Part shown: positions 59,057 through 64,000 of the stretch, one piece after another
Layout: the number at the start of each line of letters is the position of its first letter
Numbering within the stretch: position 1 is the stretch's first letter
From: Megalonaias nervosa
Taxonomy: Eukaryota > Mollusca > Bivalvia > Unionida > Unionidae
Reading direction: 5' to 3'
NCBI GenBank assembly: GCA_016617855.1
Contig: JAECUM010000834.1
Span: 85,902 to 149,901 of the forward strand
Length of the DNA stretch: 64,000 bases
The notes under the pieces: generated by a model
The model's database searches: none
What the model was told of the DNA's origin: nothing
The model's input: only the letters and a program-made list of their open reading frames with translations
Translations under genes and position numbers: made by a program

Positions 59057-59281
59057 CTGGTACCGTGCATTATCCGACCAGTGACAGGTGAGATAGTCTG
59101 CAGGGACCATTTGAGAGATGACGATTTCGATACCATCTATAACATTAAAGAGTCACTTGGTATTACGACCATCAGACGACTCCTGCCAAATGCAGTACCA
59201 AGCATGTTTTCTCGCCAGATAACTGTGTCTGAGAATACCAGATCAACAAAAACCAAGGGTTACGGCAGGGCTAACAACATG
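59057..59281 (+). pseudogene. Transposase THAP domain, second half
   Basis: The frame reads TGEIVCRDHLRDDDFDTIYN and then IRRLLPNAVPSMFSR. Cys-x2-His (VCRDH) is the second zinc pair of a C2CH THAP finger and NAVPSMF is the AVP box that ends the domain. An alternate frame just upstream reads WYRALSDQ, the conserved Trp part, so a frameshift lies near 59080. The first zinc pair is not recognised. There is no ATG in frame. Confidence 0.8.
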
Positions 59282-59498
59282 TAGACTGAGAGAAGCTTGA
59301 ACAGAAGCGAGAGCTAGCGAGGGTAAAATATTTATACATCTTTCTCTTGCTATATTATTGGTTGTCAGCCCCTACCCCTTGCCACAAATATACCAGCAAA
59401 AGAACGATCAGTGGGAGAGGGCGATTTTAGTGGGAGGGTGTTTATAAACCATAATAGACCCACCCCTACCTCCTAAATAAATCCTCCTTTACCATGAC

Positions 59499-59598
<100 letters not shown>

Positions 59599-60034
59599 TG
59601 GATTTCAGTTTTGCCTACTCCCCCATTATTATTTCCCCCCCCTTCCGAAAATTTCATTTGCATGCCCATGCTTATTTCATGCCTGTTCAACAATAATAAT
59701 AATGACAAAACAAGTTTTCTGCTAAAGCCAAAATGTTGTGAATACTTGATGTATTGATTGTGTTTAATTGTAAAGGCTAATTACCCCTTTGTGTTGAGGC
59801 ACTGAGAGTAAATTACCTTGTTTGCCAGAATATACACAACAGTGTCAATGGATGACGGACTAGGTCAGAGTCAAACCCACAACCCATTGCTTGTGAGTGT
59901 GAATACTAATGTTCGTTCATTGTGGAGAGTATAGTATTATTATTCACAATATGTACAGAACCATAGTTAAAAGGATTTTTGTAAATACTTTAATGCTGTC
60001 CGTGTAAAGATTTTACCTTCTAAAGCTGCTCTAC

Positions 60035-60061
60035 ATATATATATATATATATATATATATA
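60035..60061. repeat. (AT)n microsatellite
   Basis: AT dinucleotide run inside the Kolobok-like element. Confidence 0.95.
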
Positions 60062-60953
60062 GATGTGTGTGTAGGTACTGAATGAGAATTTTGAGACCCA
60101 GCACCCGGAAGATAATGCACTAGAGAGAACCGAAGACAGGAGATGGTGTGACATATCCTGTGGTGCATTTTGATGTCACAGTGAACATTCCATTCATTCC
60201 CTGTTTACATGGTTTGTATAGCTTCATAGCTGATATGGATTCCTAAGGCCTCACAAATTGTATCAGCATGTGAGTCAATAATTAAGTTATGTAATTTTTT
60301 TATTGTGGAAAAACTACAGTGTATTGGTAATATGTCAGACTTTATGATCAACCCTTAGTTGTAAAAGTAAGCAAAAGGTTTGGAGCATTTGTCAACTATT
60401 GTTCAGACATGCCAGAGACTTCATGTGTGACTACCCTATCTACTGCAAAGGCATGAAACACAATTTTCATGCTCTTATTACAGGGACTAGATACACCATC
60501 ATGCAGTATTGCTGTTCAGTGTCAGACTGATAGGATACTTATGAAAAAACAAACGACACATATAACATTGTATTAACTAAGCTCAGTATGATTATGTAAG
60601 TGTTTGACTCAGTAGACCAAGCCCTTGTGAACTTGTTATTTTTGAGCAATGATACACTTTAATTGATACACATATTCATGAGAAATCCTCATCTGTGTGA
60701 AAACCACGATGATCAGTATACACATCTAAAATTTCACCTACTACACAGGTTGTGAAGTAAATGTCCAGCAAGTAAAGAGAAGGAGCAAAGGCATTGCAAA
60801 CTTTCATGTACTTGTCGGCATTCATACATGACACTCACGCAACAAAATGAGCTTACTTTTTCAATGTTACTTATGCGTAAGTCCATTTTTAAAATGTTGG
60901 TAGAAGTATTGTTAATTTTACTCAACACATTTTTTTTTCTCTTTTCTTCAGAA

Positions 60954-61133
60954 CAATGAAGTGAAGAGTAGTTGCAACATGAAGAAAGAGGGACTTTCTA
61001 GAGCCATAAAAACTGCAGAACCACAGTGTGGAGGTGGACACTATTATTACAGACAGACATGTTCAGATACAGAAATGGATTAGAGAGAATATGAGAGCCA
61101 CACACTATTTTGATGTGTGACATGTAGCCAAAG
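60954..61133 (+). pseudogene. Transposase catalytic exon (TDRH...HYFDV motif)
   Basis: Acceptor TTTTCTTCAG and donor AAG|GTATGT bound it. The frame starts NNEVKSSCNMKKEGLSRAIK, then needs a one-base change in an A-run (near 61009) and reads VEVDTIITDRHVQIQKWIRE and THYFDV*HVAK. The block SNEV..S..MEKEGL and TDRH..I.KW.RE.....H.FDVWHVAK is the hallmark of a widespread invertebrate and fish THAP-transposase family, with the Asp of TDRH a likely catalytic residue. In this copy a TGA replaces the Trp codon of DVWHVAK. Two lesions show it is inactive. Confidence 0.82.
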
Positions 61134-61633
61134 GTATGTAGATAATGCAATTTTTATTACACTGAATGATACCATTTGATAAAACTTGTATAAAAGCACA
61201 TATAGTAATATAACAGTTCTATGTTTAAAGTTATATTAAAGTTGGACAGTGAACATATCACTAGGAATACAATCAGCCCCCCACCCCATTAATATTTCTG
61301 GCCCCTCCTCCCCGGCCTTGTACATACACAGAAGAGAAAAACTAACTAAAGCAAAGCAATTCAAACTTGAAAGATTTTAATTAAAACAAAGCTAACACAG
61401 AGATTTTTTTTTGTAGCACGTATTCAAAATCATATATCGCAACAAAAATTATCATTATTAATATTATTCATTCATTCATTAAACTATGATTTATATGTAT
61501 GTTAAAATGAATACTATTTAAGTCTTGTTTCCAGTTCCATTAATTCTTTTTGGTAAATTGTCAGTATGAATATAGGCAGTGGATGACATTTTTCAGTTTC
61601 TTGAATTACTGGGGTAACAATTTTTTTTTCAGA

Positions 61634-61730
61634 CTATGTTGACGAATTGATGGCAGTACTGGAGGAAGTGGTCAGGAAGATGGAGTCAGTTGATAGTTAT
61701 TGCCACCTCTATGCAGCCATGTATCTATTA
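61634..61730 (+). pseudogene. Transposase C-terminal exon
   Basis: After a T-tract and TTCAG the frame reads YVDELMAVLEEVVRKMESVD and SYCHLYAAMYLL before TGA. It directly follows the HVAK exon and is followed within 40 bases by AATAAA. This fits a last coding exon of the transposase gene, but similarity to known proteins is weaker than for the TDRH exon. Confidence 0.55.
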
Positions 61731-61768
61731 TGACTGAATATAGAATATACAGCAAATTTTTAAATGTG

Positions 61769-61774
61769 AATAAA
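61769..61774 (+). terminator. Polyadenylation signal of the transposase gene
   Basis: AATAAA at 61769-61774 lies about 37 bases after the last-exon stop codon. Confidence 0.6.
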
Positions 61775-62239
61775 GTTATGTTATTTCATGTATCCTGGTT
61801 TTCTGTTAATTATTTCATGTTTTCAGAGTAAATGCCTTTAGCATAGAATTAAATTTTACTACAACCAGTGTTAGGAAGCTAATTGAATCAAAAGTGAACA
61901 TGAACAGACAGCAATATGTATTTAATGTCATAGTATAGAATCTGTTCAAGAAATGAAATTATAGAGGATTAAAGAATTTTTCATGAGAATTTCCAAGATA
62001 ATGGACAAATGATTATAGCAAGATCTATTATCAAACTGAAAGGTTTGGTAAACATTCCACACTCAAGTAAAGTGATAGTACTGATACATTTTGTCAATAA
62101 AGGAGGGATTTTGTGAAAAGAAATTTTAAGGATAATTTTCACATGTGTATAAAGCAATCACTTGTCCCAAAATTGAACCTGATAGTGGCACCATAACTAC
62201 TGTAAGAATATTTTGCCTACAAGTGTTCATGGATTCGGT

Positions 62240-62450
62240 CAGGATTTCCTTGCAATTTCCATATTGCTGAATGTAGGCACAGTATGCTGCTTCCGGGACA
62301 TATTCATCCAAGCAAACTGTATGAAATCTTCAATGATCAATGATACAATCCACCTTGACCTCGTCAGTCTTATTCAAAATCATAATCTCTTTACAGCATC
62401 TACACTTCTCAACTATTTCTTTAACTGTTGCAATTTCCACAGGTACACCA
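62240..62450 (-). pseudogene. P2X7 intracellular (ballast) domain-like zinc-binding segment
   Basis: Reading the minus strand from 62450, WCTCGNCN gives Cys-x-Cys-Gly-x-Cys. After a frameshift it reads VEKCRCCKEIMILNKTDEVK and VDCIIDH, then a stop, then RFHTVCLDEYVPEAAYCAYI and QQYGNCKE in the same frame. The pattern W-C-x-C-G-x-C, C-x-C-C-x-E, C-x3-H and VCLD-x(9-12)-Y-x5-QYG matches the cysteine-rich cytoplasmic C-terminal domain of P2X7 receptors. It also matches a large family of invertebrate stand-alone proteins annotated as P2X purinoceptor 7-like. The channel part is absent, as in that family. One stop and at least one frameshift are visible. Confidence 0.75.
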
Positions 62451-63071
62451 ATATACATGGTAAATACACTCCATCATTCATTATTGTGTTATATAGCAAA
62501 CTGTTGGGTAAAATGTACGAGAAGTTCTTGCATGTTAAAGTATGAAATATATGTATATGTGATGCATGGTTAGACTTTTGTACCACAATAACGAACATTT
62601 AATCAGCAATGTATTATTCTCAAGATTTGTTTCCTATAAATCTGTATACTTCCTCTGCTACTAGTATTATACACCTAGACACACAGAGAAAATATATGCT
62701 TGCTAAACATCTTGATACACCAGGTCTATGATTACTTTTTCTTTTTCATAAAATTCTTCAATTTTACTGTCTGTGGAGGGTAATAAACAATCACACCCAA
62801 AGTACATTCAGGGTCTGCATTTCATCAGAGTTTAAAAGAACAAACTTGTCATAAAGTTAATAAAGTATTTATTTCTACACTCTCACAGTCTGAGTCTTAA
62901 GTGTTTAACTTTTAACACCACTAGTTACTGATGAACCACGCCCACATGAAAATCTGCTCTGAAGACATCCAAGTTTCGCCCAAATTCGTGCCCTTCTCTT
63001 TTCATTATGAAATTGAAATAACATTAACCAAAGAATAATAATAATAATTTTCATAATGATAATAGTAATTA

Positions 63072-63309
63072 CCAGAATGAATAGCCCAAGTGCTGCTCAG
63101 CCTCATTATGCCCTATGTTCTCTTTAGGGTCCTCATCCATGTTCTCATCTCGTTCAGGCTTAAATTGGTACTGTCTCACCTCAGCGAACAGAATCTTTTT
63201 AAGATTCATTACATTTGCCATCTTCTAGGAGTTCACCTTCCTCACACGATGAAAATGAGCATGACAAATTTGCCGTAAATTCGCTTGAATCATCACTAGA
63301 TTCAGCCAT
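63072..63309 (-). pseudogene. N-terminal part of the P2X7-ballast-like protein
   Basis: From 63309 downward the minus strand reads MAESSDDSSEFTANLSCSFS and SCEEGELLEDG. After a frameshift near 63200 it reads VRQYQFKPERDENMDEDPKE, up to a stop near 63070. An acidic Ser-rich start followed by a GVxPYxFEP-like motif is typical of the N-terminus of invertebrate P2X7-like stand-alone proteins. It lies in the same orientation as the cysteine-rich segment 600 bases further on, so both are taken as exons of one gene. Confidence 0.68.
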
Positions 63310-64000
63310 CATCACCACATACGCTAAACTTGTGGGACTTCCTGACAGTACGTCACTTCCAGAAATCCTGTTATCACCGGAAGTATATAAATATTTCCGG
63401 AGAGTTTTCCGTAAAACATCAATAAATGCACACTTTATCTTCATTTTCTTCTCTGTGAGTTAAAATATGCATTTTTAATGCACATTTCTGAGTTATTTAG
63501 CGAAAAATGAACATTCTTATATATAGTGTGTATTACACTCTAGTAGACCTTTAACTATTTACATTAATTTTAGTAGTCTTTTTCATAGCAATTTCTTTTT
63601 GACTTAATGGATCTTTCTCATCTTTTGACCCATGTCCTGATATGTGCAGCAGCCCATCATGTGACAGCACCCCCAGAGATGCTGCCAGGGCATGAGAATA
63701 TTGGAATCTCGCTAAATTTGTTCGAATTTGCACACTGGACAGCAGAAATGTGTGAGAATTGTGCAAATTAGTTTAAAGTTGTGCATATAAAATTTTACTA
63801 TGTGCAGTTTACAATTTGTATTTAACTGTTAGCTCTTAAAGATTTTGTCGTGACAATAGTTACACTGCAACTAGAGGTATCGTAACACTTGTCACGAAGG
63901 ATGTCTCTTTTCTCATAGGCAACTGTTTATACATCTGGGTTCTTCAGATTGACATGAATTGTTGTTAAACTAAGTTTTATTGGCATGTTGGGCCCAGGAA

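Noticed and set aside
60954..61790. Two exon-like segments with AATAAA taken at first as the 3' end and UTR of TOP3A
   Set aside because: They lie inside the TTAA-flanked element and encode the ITDRH...HYFDV transposase motif. Splicing from exon 17 would give a stop after a few codons.
63199..63463. Plus-strand open frame 63215-63463
   Set aside because: It is the shadow of the minus-strand P2X7-like N-terminus.

Overview
The window is AT-rich, intron-dense animal DNA. It holds the middle and 3' part of one host gene on the + strand: DNA topoisomerase III alpha (TOP3A). Seventeen coding exons can be read between 1750 and 58615, and intron phases agree across every junction. The piece starts just upstream of the active-site tyrosine exon. 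It runs through the type IA topoisomerase core and the paired C4 zinc ribbons to the first GRF zinc finger. The TOPRIM part lies upstream of the window, and any second GRF or CCHC finger lies downstream. About 97% of the window is intron.

The organism is probably a lophotrochozoan, most likely a mollusc and perhaps a bivalve. This is an inference from the TOP3A divergence, the large repeat-filled introns, the tRNA-headed SINE, the arrays with a period near 140 bp, and the mix of L2-like, DIRS-like, piggyBac, hAT and THAP/Kolobok-like elements. It is not proven by any single marker.

Layout: intron 1 (1.9-9.6 kb) holds a 5'-truncated L2/CR1-type retrotransposon (minus strand) and four minisatellites, including an array of about 20 copies of a 39-bp unit with a HindIII site in almost every copy. 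Introns 2-8 hold smaller minisatellites and dispersed repeats. Intron 9 (25.5-33.5 kb) holds a degenerate array of ~140-bp units, two tRNA-derived SINE copies with clear target-site duplications, a 728-bp inverted-repeat element and a 38-bp minisatellite. Intron 11 (35.5-42.3 kb) holds a TTAA-flanked 4.6-kb THAP-encoding transposon, with a TTAA-flanked 1440-bp piggyBac element nested inside it. Intron 13 holds a third SINE copy and a second ~140-bp repeat family. Intron 14 holds a hAT transposase remnant. Intron 16 holds a decayed DIRS-like retroelement (reverse transcriptase, RNase H, tyrosine recombinase). Intron 17 holds a 4.7-kb TTAA-flanked element.

The most unusual feature is that last element (58805-63550). 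It has matching ends and TTAA on both sides. On the + strand it carries remnants of a THAP-domain DDE-type transposase (THAP half-domain, an ITDRH...HYFDV exon, and a last exon with AATAAA). On the opposite strand it carries a decayed gene resembling the cysteine-rich intracellular (ballast) domain of the P2X7 receptor. A Kolobok-like transposon carrying a P2X7-ballast-like cargo gene is the main candidate for something little described. All mobile-element genes here carry stops or frameshifts except the L2-like reverse transcriptase fragment, so they look inactive.
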